From Paramyrothecium sp. XJ0827 (Eukaryota; Ascomycota; Sordariomycetes; Hypocreales; Stachybotryaceae): a stretch of 64,000 nt of DNA. The DNA is taken from assembly GCA_020881915.1 (NCBI GenBank), contig JAJFPB010000006.1, forward strand, positions 2,480,001 to 2,544,000, in the 5' to 3' direction. Every line of letters starts with the position of its first letter. The stretch's first letter is position 1. The position numbers and the translations under genes were made by a program. The notes under the pieces are model-generated. The model worked only from the letters and a program-made list of their open reading frames with translations, had not been told where the DNA came from and searched no databases. Of the stretch, positions 10,967-23,077 are shown piece after piece.

Positions 10967-11893
10967 TTAAACCTTCATCTCCTTGAGACCGTGCTTCCAG
11001 ACAATGATGTAGGGAGTGACACCGTCCTCACGGTAGTTGAGGAGGACAACCCTAAACGGCAGGGTTAGACAGGTGTTCTGCAGGTGGGGGTTTGGCAAAG
11101 ATGGCCTTACATTCCGTCGGGGTTCATGGACTCGCCAGTGTAGAACTCGAAGTCCTTAAAGTTGGGCAGCAGCGTACCCTTGACGTAGGCCTGAGCGCCC
11201 TTCTCGAAGGCAGTGATCTCGTCAGCGGAGGCACCACGCTCCTGCATGGCAGTCTTGACAGCCTTCATGTAGCCTGTGGTAGACGTGTTAGTGAATGGGA
11301 ATCCAATATCGACAGTGGTTTGGAGAGCATACCCTTCAGGTAAGCCAGGTAGCCCTTCTTGTCGAAGGAGGTGGACTGGAGACGGAAAGAGTGGACGATG
11401 TTGTTGACCTTGACGGCGGCATCCTCGACACCCTCGTCAGCCTCCTCAGCGGAAGCGTTGGCACCAATATCTGTGAGTCTGTGTGAGCGCGTGCGACAAA
11501 AATAAGACCCTGCGCCGTTTGGACAAGGCCAAAGACAACAGGGTGAAAGTATCGATGGAGGAGGGGGTGTACGAACCGATCTCGACAGCGCCCTCAGTGA
11601 TCATGGCGCAGTCGGCCTCGTAGACGGTGCCATCGATCTCCTTGAGGTCGTAGGAGTCGGAGATGATCTCGTCATCGGTGATGATGTCCTGTAGAGAGCG
11701 AAACTTGTCAGCGAGGCCGTTTCATTCAGCTTATCGACGAGTTGCTGATCTTGAGGAGTGAGGCGGGGCAGGGTCGCAAAAAAACAACCCCTCCCCGACC
11801 CAGGCTCGCGGAGGAAGCAGAGGAGCGCAAGGGGGAGAAGACGGGCGAGTATAGGGCGACGGTTGAATCGCGACGTACCTTGAAGATAATCAT
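10967..11893 (-). CDS. TMA19: Translationally controlled tumour protein homologue (TCTP / Tma19)
   Basis: Five exons on the minus strand: 11893-11879, 11688-11577, 11470-11333, 11273-11111 and 11051-10967, total 170 aa, the standard TCTP length. Exon 1 codes only MIIFK; exon 2 begins [14 protein letters not shown]. The TCTP signatures are visible: MIIFKD at the start, a central helical hairpin with [18 protein letters not shown], and the C-terminal strand [16 protein letters not shown] ending [11 protein letters not shown]. All four introns have GT...AG ends. The exon 2/3 junction gives VEIDIGANAS. TCTP/Tma19 is an abundant ribosome- and microtubule-associated protein that responds to stress and growth state. 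The leader (about 11894-11970) is pyrimidine-rich in the sense direction, reminiscent of growth-regulated mRNAs. Confidence 0.95.
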
Positions 11894-13771
11894 GGTGACG
11901 GTTTGAGAGGTGTGAAGGGAGATTGAATGAAGAGAAAGGAGAGATTTGAGGCTGGCTGGAGAGAGGGAGTTTGGGATGCAAAGCTGGAGGGGCTGCTCAA
12001 GTTAATAAAATTCGACTCGAAGTGGGAGCGAGACCAAAAGTGGCGGCTTTGGTGGGGTTCTCTGAACTAAGCTCGATGGGGAAAGACGAGAGGGGGATGG
12101 ACCAATGGCAGCCTCGCGTTCTGAAGGTACGAGGGGACCAAGGCTTCTGCTTGGTTGCATGAAGGAGCCCAAGTTTTGCTGCTTCTCTGGCTAATGTCTG
12201 GTAAGGCAAGGTAAGTAAACAATTGGGATGAATTTTTTTTCTCCCTCGGCCAAGTTCTAGATTGGTCTCGGACTATTCCTATGCTGCCCCTATCTAACTC
12301 AAGGTGGAGAGCTGCTGCCCTACAGTGCAAGATAATTTTTTCGTCCTTGACTTTAATGCTTTTGCGGTGCTCAATACTTTGTGTGTGCTGACTGAGAGCA
12401 TGGGTTTTTTGGTTGGCGCTCCCGGTCTGATAAGCTGCCGACGTCTCACTCACGATAACACGGTAAGGCATCTTGTGAACGGAAAACGAGAGAGCAATAC
12501 CGCAATATCATAAATCACTTAAATTTTAAGTAAATTTTTTATCATGACATAAGGTGCTTGGAATATTCTACTTTACAAACCATTTTGAAATACAACCAAG
12601 CAAAATTTCTTTGATTATATTGATTGCTCACAAACATGGGTGATGAATCTTCATGGTCCGTTGTTTGCTGCTATGTTGCCTGGCTACGCTATTTACCTCC
12701 ATAGGTGAATCATGGCGATCACTTTGGGCCATTTTCGACATAGCGTACAGGTACGTAGGTCGGATTCGTTTACAACACGAAGCACATGTCGTTTCCCTCA
12801 TTTAGGCAGGGCCAAATTGACAGGTGACGAAGTAATTCTGAGGCTGCAGTGCCAGGAACTGCTAGCTCAAGAGCAACGCCATTGCTGCACAGCCGTCTGG
12901 GCCGGCGAGACACCCGCAGGACGGAAGTCAAAAGCAGCATAGGCGTCGAAATAGACACTAATCAAACCGCCTACCTCTTTTCGAGAGGCATCACGGGGCG
13001 GTCCATACGACCATTGCGCTGCATTGATCAATGGCAAGCGCCAAAAATCGCCCACTTTATCCCAGGAGTGGGCTGACCCTCAGAAGCAAAGCAGGCGATG
13101 CGGAACGCGCAGCGGCCGAGATTGATAAGGGGAAAATTTTCGGCCCATCAATCCATCCATTGAGTGTGGCCAAGGCCCAAGCAGAATCCGCCCCCTTGGC
13201 GGTACCTGGGAAATGGCGCGGGCGAACCGGCCTCTAAAAGACTCCGATGCTCCCGCAAGCGGCGACGGCACTGGTGCACGAGGGAGTGCCTGACGCTCAC
13301 AATACCATTGCCCAGCCCGCCCGTCCAATTCCCGACGACACCGCCGCTACTTCCGCAGTCTGCTTGCAGCGCCCCTGTGGTCGCGTACCCCCCAAGTACC
13401 GCCACGCTCTTTAATAATACTCCATCAAAGTTCCCGACATCCCATCGACATTATTACCCTTCCATCCCGCCCTCCGCCTCCCGTCGTCACGCTCCTTTTC
13501 CCTCCTTCTACGGCGCCAATCAAGCTTGACGCAGCATTTCTCGCACCTCCAACCTCTTAATCACTCGGGTTTCACTCCTTTCCGTATCATCCGCATACTC
13601 GTATCGTTCTTATCCGCGTGCAATCGCCGCTCGTGTCATATCGTGTCACACACCTTCGCCCTTAATCTCTCGGACCGTTAAGCTTTCCTTGCGTCTCCCG
13701 ACACCGCCGCTCTTCTTCAATCAGCTTTCTACAGCCAATCTATTTTGGACTCCAGAATCCGTCGGCCGGGC
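11894..13771. promoter_or_regulatory. Long divergent promoter region between TCTP and Sur2
   Basis: A 1.9-kb head-to-head spacer. 12500-12660 is AT-rich. 13440-13560 is pyrimidine-rich in the plus direction and probably the Sur2 leader. TACCTTAC-like words occur near 12195-12215. Short ORFs here (such as 13164-13529) have no recognisable content, so I do not call a gene. Confidence 0.45.
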
Positions 13772-14923
13772 ATGGTCAATAACGCATCGAGCGCCGCTTC
13801 GACCATGGCGAACCAGACGCTGTTCGACACGGCTTTGCCACCCATGCCCACTTACACTCTATCGCCACAAACCGACTTCTTCACCTGGATCCCCGACTTC
13901 TGGCTGTCTCTCGTCGCGCCCGTCGTCGTCTACTGGATCGTTTCTATGTTCTTCCACTTTATCGACGTCTGCGATTTCTTCCCGCAGTACCGCCTTCACA
14001 CCCCCGACGAGATTGCGAGCCGAAACCGCGTAACAAGATACGAAGTCTTCCGCGATGTCATCATTCAGCAAATCATCCAGGTTGCTACCGGCGCGGTCCT
14101 GGCTATTACCGACCCGCCGGAGATGAGCGGCAAGGCCGACTATGATGTTGCTGTCTGGGCCACGCGCGTCCGCCTGGCTCAGCGTGCGCTCCCGGCCGTG
14201 CTCGGCTTCCTCGGACTCAATGCTACCGCCATTTCCAAGAACATGTCCGCCTCGCACCCCTTCCTTGCCGGTGCTCTGGCCGGCGGCTACTATCCCTTCC
14301 TCAACTCCGAGTCCGCCACGCCTTCGTTTGCTGCTTGGGAGGTGGCAGTCGCCAACTTCATCTACCACGTCGGCATCCCCGGCTTGCAATTCCTTGCCGC
14401 AGTCATCTTCCTCGACTCCTGGCAGTATTTCCTTCACCGACTGATGCACATGAACCGATGGATGTACAGTAAGTCCAACAATTCCATGTCTAGTTTGGTA
14501 GCGTGTGACTAACCTCGAGCGTTTGCAGCTACCTTCCACTCACGACACCACCGTCTCTATGTGCCGTACGCATACGGAGCTCTGTACAACCATCCTTTCG
14601 AGGGCTTTCTGCTCGATACACTCGGTGCTGGAATCGCGTACAAACTGACGGGCATGACCATCCGTCAAGGCACCATGTTCTTCTGCTTCTCCACCATGAA
14701 GACTGTTGACGACCACTGCGGCTACGCGTTCCCTTGGGATCCTCTTCAGCTCGTTACGAACAACAACGCTGCTTACCATGATATCCACCATCAGACGTGG
14801 GGTATCAAGACCAACTTTTCTCAACCCTTCTTCACCTTCTGGGACCGATTCCTGGGTACCAAGTATGTTGGACCTAGGGAAGACCGTCTCGCTGACAGAG
14901 AGCGGACGAAGAAGGCGCAGTAA
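13772..14923 (+). CDS. SUR2: Sphinganine C4-hydroxylase (Sur2 family)
   Basis: Exons 13772-14468 and 14529-14923 (60-bp intron GTAAGT...TGCAG) give 363 aa from the ATG at 13772, or 352 from the in-frame ATG at 13805, which has the better context (ACCATGG). Either fits the family (yeast Sur2 is 349 aa). The three histidine boxes of di-iron membrane hydroxylases are intact: HRLMH just before the intron, HSRHH right after it, and HDIHH near the C-terminus. Hydrophobic segments occur around LSLVAPVVVYWIVSMFF and the PGLQFLAAVIFLDSWQYF region. The C-terminus is basic (RERTKKAQ). Sur2 hydroxylates C4 of dihydrosphingosine or dihydroceramide in the ER to make phytosphingosine. The histidine-box spacing and the WDRFLGTKY ending favour Sur2 over the Erg3/Erg25 relatives. 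Confidence 0.92.
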
Positions 14924-17900
14924 ACTGCTACACGCTGTACATTATGGTTGATTTCGTGCTTCAACTCCCATTTTCTTCCAAGGCTCAAGATTGCGACGCA
15001 GCCAAATACTACAAAGGCTTGAAATACGCCCACGTGTTGTGCGAAACGCTGGCCGCGATCACTTGCGCAGGGTTTGAGACGACACTTGGTATTGTCCTGT
15101 CTCGATTTCCCCATGGAAATCCCATACAACAGCAACACTGGGCTTAATATCTGTTGGAGGCAGTGTCACTCATCTTGCCTCCCACTACACTAAACACTTT
15201 TCTTGTACGATATATTTTCTGCTACTAGCAGCTCACCGGTCGTTTTCCGTCAGTGTCGGTTGGTGACGACGGCGGACTTATCTATTATTTTTTGGTGTAA
15301 TTAGGCAGTCTGGATGCAATCACTGTCTTGGGTCAGCGGAGACGGGTCGTTCACCTCCGCTCTCAGTAATAATATGAAGTAACGACATTAATAACATCAT
15401 GATTATCTTGGTATCTGACAGTGCACTTTTAAGCCCACTCCTAAAGCTTTTGTGAAGTAGAGGAGGTGAGATTATGGCGCATGTGGAGTCAATTATTGCT
15501 ATATCGCTTCGACTATGATTTCCAAAAGCTCTGTCTGCATCTATTCAACTTTTGGTCGTCTTGTTGGATACCGCTGATCTCTGTTTTTGGCCAAGAGCAT
15601 CATAGAAATGCCAAAAGCAAGATTTAGTATACATGAAAAGATCCTCTCACTTCTATAAGGTATTCTGGTGTAGTAATACGAGATTAGCCGAGCACATACA
15701 CGATGGTCACCACCATTCGTCCAAGATCAAAGTGAAGATTGCAATTGATCTCGAAGCATCTTTATTTTTCAACACACGATAGAAACGAACAAAACAAGCA
15801 ATCAGGATACAGGGTAATTGCAGCAGTTGTACCACTCTACTTCTTTTCCTCCTTTGTGTCACCAAGTCCAAGTGACGTGCATTGTGCAGGCAAGCTACGT
15901 AATATGCCGATTTGGTGGTGCTTGGCAATCCTCTGACCAGACACCCAACAATGCTAATCAAGAATTTGAAGGATTGCCCTTGGTAACTCGCGTATGACCA
16001 AGGAATGGGCTACACAATCACAACACGGGGGCGTTCAATCATGATGCGAGGGCGTTGTTCCCCTCGAATACGATCAGCAATGATCGCTTTCCACGGCTTC
16101 TGAGAGCAAAGCTGACCATCCTCCGGTCGGAGGACGCACGGGGGCACCATAAGCGGAGCAGGTTCTGACCATGGGGGCACGGAGCACGGCGGAGGGTAAT
16201 TTGCTCGGAGCAATTGACGGAAATTGATGTCCGAGGAGAGCGGGAAGTAGAAGCTGACACTCGCCGGGGGGCCGCGATGCTGGGCTTGAAACAAACCCCG
16301 TGCTTCGTCCACGTTTTCGGAAAGAAAGGCGCGCCTTGACGGAAATACACGTGGAGGAAAAACAGACAATGGACCCTGCGCCGCAAATCGCAGCTGGAGC
16401 GTATACGGTAGATAGGATTAGGATTGAGTTGCAGCCAGTGAATATGTTCCGTTGTTCCACGGTGAAACTCGTGGCTTCATCACCACATGGTGATGGGAGG
16501 ACGTTTCACTTGAACGAGAGGATCCAAATCGGTGTAGCTGGTAAGGCTGCAGGAAGGGTGCTACCTGCTTGCTGCAAGGGGGAGACACCATGGAGAGGCT
16601 ACTTAATCGAAATGCATGCAGTCCGACCTCCTCTCCACACGGGGAGGTTCCCGGATCCTGTGTGGTTGCCAGAATTAGAAGGTCGATCTGTACGAGGAGA
16701 GAGGATGGGGGGAGAGAGACACACAAGAGCAATAAGCGCCGGCAAAGGAGGCCCAAGCTCTGCTCATGATGCAATGTATGGACGTACGCGGTGGGAAGAC
16801 ACCAAAGGAAGGGTTCCCAGCGGATTGGGGCCAGGGAGATGGAGGGGACGATCAAACGAGGCTGCCTCGTGTTGGACTGCCTCGCCGCGCATCGGATCAC
16901 ACTTTAGTTCTGGAAATGGGTGGTGCTAAAAATGGAACAGGAGATGAGCGGGCTGAGATTCGCGAACGATGCAAATTGGAGAATCGGCCAGGCGAAGGGT
17001 CCAGGGCAGCTATTCTCCGAAGTCACAGTCGTGGATGTTGAGGCTTGTAGGGTGGGAGGGCACATGTTCGCGATGAAGAGTGCGAGCGTTCATGGGGCGT
17101 GTAGTAGGGGCCATGGGCGCATCGCGCCAGGATGAGCAGAGCCACAAGGCCTGGTCCATTGTGCGATGATGCGGCGCAAGTGTCGTTCTCGCCACAGAAG
17201 GAGCCCTAAAGGGCAAAAGCAGGGGCCTCGGGGCATATACGGCAACTAAAGGTGACGATCATGAGTGGTGTTTGAGGAATTTGGGTCTGACCCTGCGTTT
17301 CTAGTATGCCTCGAGTACTGACATGGGGAGGATTGGACTACTGTACACTGTACTGTAGGAAGACTAAGCAGAGGGACGCGACGGGCGCAGAGAGCCATCG
17401 TGGTCGTGGTCCTAGTCCCATCATGGCAATTGCCGACTGGATCCCGAGATGAGGCACGGTAGGGCTGTGTGTGAAATGTGACTGTTAGTTGTTGGTGGTT
17501 GGTTGTTCGTTGCGCGTTGAGTCATGTACAGGACCAGCTCAGTTGTCAATTATGCGACCAGGACGATAGAAAATGGGGACGAAGCTGAGTGATGTGAGAT
17601 GCACAGGGCGCATTGGGGGCAACGCTGTGCCCAGATGGGACACAGGGCTGGCCAACAGCCAGTACGACTCTTACCGACAGGTCGGCTGCTGCGCCATTAC
17701 GTGCCTCACTGTCGGTGTTGGTTGCGACACGAGACGGGCGGTTCGATTCGTGGCCAGTCCTGGGTGGGCACCTGGGCGGAGTCGATGACGGAAGGCATCG
17801 TGTGATAATTTCGTGCTGCTGATCCAGTATGGTGGTAGAGAATGAGCGTGTGCTACACTAGGGATGATCCACAAAGGATTGATGAACGCTTGCCAGTGCA

Positions 17901-20900
17901 AAAATAGACGGGCGATCAGAAGCTACTCAAGGGTGATCGGTGTGAAAACAACATGACATGAATAGAAGTTCGGGAAGAATTGGATATTTCCAGATACGTG
18001 CTTGGGAATTACCACAAGAGGCATGTTCGATTCCGGAAGACTTGACGAAAGACAAGCTACCCGTTGCAGCTTGGTGGAGTCGAGCTTTGGTCCCAAGTCT
18101 CAAAGCCACGCGATGGTCTTGGGTTTGGGTCTGGGTCTGGGTCTGGGTCTTGGAGGCATTGCATGGGTCACTCAAATCACGGAGAAAGACCTCCAACACA
18201 GGGAAATGATTGGATTTGGTAAAGCGCCTCACGAGGCGGGTCGGCTGCGACTAACCGGCGAATGATGGCCCTGTGGGGTCGGGCGGCCCAGAAGATGAGA
18301 CAAGCGTCGCAGCCAATCCGATGGCCGGTCTATGATTCAGACCCCTGCTCGCCTGTTCTCTCTTGGCGCGCTGGAGCGGGAGACGTGGGAAGGGGGGGAC
18401 CCTGGGTCGCTCTTGCGCTGCGGCCGCCAAAACGGATTGGATGTGTAGCAGCAGTGGGCAGCCAGCGATGGCATTGTCGACCAGGGCTATGCGAGACACA
18501 GACAGGGGCTTACTCAAGAGAAGCGCACATAGACTGTGGCCATGTGGGCGGCCGGTGAACCAGTCAATCAGTCAGCCGGTTTGGGCTCGTCCAAGGCAAA
18601 TCGATGATAACGGCGCCCGGTATGACGAAACGCTCAAGACGAGACAAGACGAACGGAGAAGAAAACCAGAAACGGCGGCTCTCGGACTTTGCCCAGAGGG
18701 CACAGCTAGCGGGGGCCACTGGCGGTGCATTGGGCCTAGGCCTGGCGTGCTAATGGCAGCTGCCGAACGCTATTGACGGGGCTGAAGGAGATTAATGGCA
18801 ATCAATCTGAGTGCGCTAGCGCTGGGCCGATCGAGGTATTGGTGATCGCGGATGAACGAGGGAAAATTGAGAAACCCGCGTTGTTGCTCTGCAAGTTAGG
18901 CCTCATGGTCGTCCAGTTTGAGAATGTTTCTCCTGTGGCACGGGTCGGTGGAAAAAAAGAAGGGGTCGCTGGTTGCAAGGATATATCGCGGGACGTGAGG
19001 CACATGGGTACTCTGGTTGACATGGGAATTTACCTGCAGCTCGGGTACCTAATGCAAGCTTTGTATCCGCGGTCTGGGCTTGTTGCTAGCCTGGTGCTTC
19101 TTCGAACGCTGCGGTCCAGATGCGCTCTGCTCCGAGGCGTCGCAGTTAGATGCACGTCCGCGCGCGCATTCCTCAGTTTTTGTTCTCGAGCCGAGCTATT
19201 CTATCACAACGAACTGCATCTAGATAATGCCATTCTTTTTCACTCACTTACAGCCAAATGCGATCTATTGCGTGCTCCACGCGACAATTACAGTATCCCA
19301 AATCTCATCCCGTCCCATGTCTCTTCTCCTCCCCCCCCGCCCAATCTGCCCTGGCTACCCGTCTGACCCGCGGGTTCCATGGCCAAGATTTCAAGCTTCG
19401 GACCAATGGTTCAAGCTTGTAGCGCACATGGCTGGGAACTACTGCTAGTAGGCAGGTAGGCTAGTCCCTCAGGTAGAGACGCAGGCCGAGTCGGAAAAGA
19501 AACTATCGTGCCCCCTTGTTAAGATTGAGGCGGGAACTCTACTCCCCCCGTTTCGTCGTTGACGAAGTAAAAGAAAAATTTCAAGCTTTTCCTCTGCCAT
19601 TGCCATTCTTATTGAGTTTCCACCTGCTAAAGTTTACCTTTCCGCTGGGTTCTCGGTAGAAGCATCACTCTTACATCACCGGCGGTGAGGCGTGTAGGTG
19701 CCTGTTCACCTCAGCTGAGCTCGATTCAGCATCAGCATTCAGCTCCGCTCAGATATTGTCACAGCTTGACCTCAATTAAGCTCCTGCCCAAATAGCCAAC
19801 CCTCACACGCTGGGTCTGGACCGCCTCTCCTTCCCCGACCTACCTTACTTCTCCTCTGCCGCACCGTTTTCGACGACTCACTTTTTTCATCCTCCCCCCA
19901 AACCCAACCCGTTGTCAGATCTTTCATATCTCATCTCCGCCCACTTCCTCCTCGCCAGTCCCTCTTTTCTTAGCATCCTGCGGCCCCCAGCCAATTTCCA
20001 AACCGGTTTCAGAACACACCTTAACCAACATCATTCGTGTGCCCGGCACTGGCGATCCTGCCGCCCGCTTGCCTGTGCCACGCCCTGGAGTAGCCGCTCG
20101 GATGGCCAGCTCTAGGCGCGACCCGACGACTGAACCACCCGGACCAAGACCGACCCCAACTTCCGCTGTCCTTTGCGTCTGACACAAATTCAATACCAAA
20201 AGCGTACATGGGAGAGACGCATTACCGGCATTCAGAGAAACCTGCCGCTCCATTCGTTCTCCATCTACGCCGTCGCTTCTCCTCCTGAGTTGCCTGCAGC
20301 CTACCAACACAACTTGTCTGAGAGGAATCCCCCTTGCAGCTGCAGGTCGCCCCTCTCCCAGCTTCTCGGGATCCTGCACACATGGTTCACCGAGCACCAA
20401 CGGCCAGCCATTGTTACCAGCAGAGTACGAATCCAGACAGATCGACCAGAAACAGCACCCCTGCTTTGATTGCCACTCCACCACGACCATCACCACCCAC
20501 TGGCACCCAGCCTTGGGCCCTCCCCTCTGCACCCTCGGCGCTTGAGTCCAACCTCACCATTGGCCAATTGCTTCTCTCTCTTGGGGCGCCGCTGGCGGGT
20601 TCCTGCGTCTCGCGTTACCTCATAATCTAAACATAACCGTATCAGTATTGATTTGGCTCGTTGTTCCAGAGCACCCTCGTCGCAGCCCTGTCCCAATCTG
20701 TGCCTGGCAGCCAACGGGCGCAGCTTCACCAACGCGGCGCATCCACTTACACACATCACGACACAGCCCTGCAGGTTGGTCGCAAGTATTGGAACAAGTC
20801 TAGAATTGGACGACAAGGAGCAGCACCAACGTCAACACCAGTTAGTGCTTCGTATTTACATGGGCATTTCCCTTCAGTTCTTGCTCTGCCTCTTTTCCTC

Positions 20901-20905
20901 TCGTC
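14924..20905. other. About 6 kb without a supportable gene
   Basis: This lies between SUR2 and the CBM48-domain gene. ORFs up to 209 codons (16300-16929 plus, 16418-16900 minus) overlap each other on both strands and show no domain, compositional signature or splice pattern. 15180-15960 is AT-rich and probably includes the SUR2 3' flank. 18121-18153 carries a G-run repeat (listed separately). From about 19790 to 20905 the plus strand is strongly pyrimidine-rich, like a long leader or promoter of the downstream gene. I see no tRNA or transposon fragment. It may be an extended promoter, or host an uncalled non-coding RNA. Confidence 0.5.
18121..18153 (+). repeat. GGGTCT hexamer tract with G-quadruplex potential
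   Basis: GGGTTT is followed by four GGGTCT-like units, giving five runs of three Gs separated by 3-nt loops on the plus strand. It fits the G3N1-7 quadruplex pattern and superficially resembles telomere-type hexamers. It lies in the gene-less interval about 2.8 kb upstream of the CBM48-domain gene. Confidence 0.75.
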
Positions 20906-23077
20906 ATGGATCCGACGACGGCGACGCTCTTTACCTTTTTGCTGTAAGTCACGGATCGTCATACTTCTAAATCCGTCATTCCCGTCTTACTACATTCTCT
21001 TTGCCACTCCACCACGTTCCTTGCTTTCCCGGCCTCCACTGCCCTACAACCTCCGTTGATTTTCGCGGGATTCGACAGCCTGTCTTGCGTGATGCGCGTT
21101 CCTTAGTTCCACCCCCGGACCCGAACCACGCTCAAAAGTCGGCTCGTTCCTCATCCACGTTCTTCCTGTTACATCGCCCGCAATCCTGCGCCCTCATAAG
21201 CATTTGGTACAGCATCTGGACCCTGGTTTTCTTTCCTTCTATACTTGCTTCCTACGTCCGCCCACACTCGCTGCAGCCAACGCCACTGCTTGTTTCGGCG
21301 CCTATCACTTATTCTCCGGTATGCCATCGCCTTACTGAACCAATTTCCCAACACCATCATCTCCGACACCCTCTCACAAACTTTCACGGGGCTTTGCAAG
21401 TGCATCCTCGACACGCTCGACAATGTGCCCCCTTTGACTGTAAGGGGATTCGGCGTATTCACCTTTGAACCAAAGGAGTCCTCAATTCCCAATTCACACC
21501 CCGAACCGTGGCCGTGCGCACCAAATGCAATCCTTCACACCCTCCAACACATGTTTTACGCCCTGCACGCTTGTTGTGATCTGTGGCTGACCTTACCAAA
21601 GCCAGACGGACCCCGGAGTGCAGACAGTCCATCTCATTGGCTCTTGGGACAACTTTACCTCGTCTTACACCATGGAGCGTGACGTCCGTCGGGGCCGTGA
21701 CCAGTGGAAGGGTTGCTACTCCTTCAAGGACATTTCCTGCCACGACTCTGCCACCGACTCGAAAGGGAATGGTGGCTTGAAGATGGGCCACACCTACTAT
21801 TACTATGTAAGACCTCCTCTCCTCGCACCTTTTCAACCATCATCACCAAGCCTCTAACATCCAGTCTCCAGTACGAAGTGGACGGCTCTACAGAGACTTA
21901 CGATCCCGCCATGCCTTCCACAACAGCATGCCCTTACCTGCCGGGGCAGACACTCAACACCCTGACCGTCCCGGAGGAGCGCACCCTGCGTCATCGTACT
22001 GCCTCGCTGAGCTCCATGCGCCATGACAACTACAAGACATTGGACCCTCAGGCCAAATACATCACTCCTCGCCAGACTTCCAATGCTTCTGTCGAGCCTC
22101 GAGCCCCTCGTCACCAGCGCTTAGGTTCAGCTCCTGCGCACCTTCGCCACTTCTCTGCCTCCTCGAGTCGCTCTCCTTCTCCTGCCCCCGCATGGAAGCG
22201 CATCTTCAACCGCAAATTGTCCACCCAAGATGGTGAACGTGCTCAACCCGCAGAACTGTCCGAGCAGAGGATTGAGCAAGACTTCGTATCTTACCAGCCG
22301 TCGCTTGATTCTCAAAGTGAAACTTCCTCGGAGGGTGTTCGCACGAGGGACATGTCCCCGGAATCTCTGTCCCGCTTCCTGAAGGCCGAGGACCACTCTC
22401 GTCCAGCATCCCCCGTGGAACCTCGATCCAATCTGCTGATTCCTGAAGAAATTGTGGAAGAGAACGAGGATGACGACAACTTTGCTTCGTCCGCAGCTTC
22501 AGAAGCTCAGATGTTCCCTACTTGCCTGTCGCCTCCTCCCGTACGAAGAGCTTCATCGCATGATGCTGTCGTACGATCCAGATCCAGCAGCCTTGCCGTC
22601 ATCCAGCCAACGCCTCTGCGTCGCGCCAGCGAAGGGGACGCTCCGCGAAAGGCAGCTAAGATGCCACTGACCTTGAATACGAACCCTCACTCGAGTGTCA
22701 CTTTCATTCACATCCCTCCTTGTATTGTTGAAACACCTTATTCACCCCTTTCGCCTCTTGACGAGGCACACTCATCATATGACTCGAACGATGACGACGA
22801 TGTTCTCTCCAGCAACGACGAAGAGAGCTCATCCTATCGGCGAACAAACATTCCCTCCTCGCGGCGATATGGCTTCATGGGCTACAGCTTGCCGCAACAA
22901 ATGGAGGGAAAGCTTGCGCTGACTACAGGCAATACCGTCACGATTCCAAACTCACCACCGTTCCTTACTCGCGGAAACGCAAATAACTTTCTCGGCAGCC
23001 CGATTGATACGGGATTGGACGATTTCATCAACGAACTGGGATGGGCCGTGCAGAATATTGGCATCAAGCAAGCTTGA
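20906..23077 (+). CDS. Protein with N-terminal CBM48/AMPK-beta-like glycogen-binding domain and long disordered tail
   Basis: Three exons: 20906-20943, 21602-21806 and 21872-23077, total 482 aa. Exon 1 encodes MDPTTATLFTFLL; a 658-bp intron (GTAAGT...AAAG) leads to QTDPGVQTVHLIGSWDNF in frame. The upstream frame of exon 2 is closed by a TGA at 21588, so a separate start exon is required. Residues about 19-95 fit the AMPK-beta/CBM48 fold: VHLIGSWDNF, then W48 and a strand pattern ending YYYYEVDGSTETYDP, the equivalent of YKFxVDGxWxxDP. The remaining about 385 residues are Ser/Pro-rich and acidic (EEIVEENEDDDNF, SSNDEESSSYRR) with a C-terminal amphipathic piece (LDDFINELGWAVQNIG). CBM48 domains bind glycogen or starch; a scaffold or targeting role is inferred. 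No catalytic domain is present. Confidence 0.82.

Noticed and set aside
13745..13771. Upstream extension of the Sur2 frame
   Set aside because: The frame opens from a TTG, not an ATG. The ATGs at 13772 and 13805 both give normal family length.
16300..16929. 209-codon plus-strand ORF in the 6-kb spacer
   Set aside because: It overlaps a 160-codon ORF on the opposite strand and lacks domain resemblance or a coherent composition. The ORF density matches that expected by chance in GC-rich DNA.
17735..17765. TTCGATT-containing stretch as a tRNA T-arm
   Set aside because: The bases flanking the loop do not pair into a 5-bp stem, and no acceptor or anticodon arm could be drawn. Similar stretches at 18026, 45726, 48570 and 58524 fail the same way.
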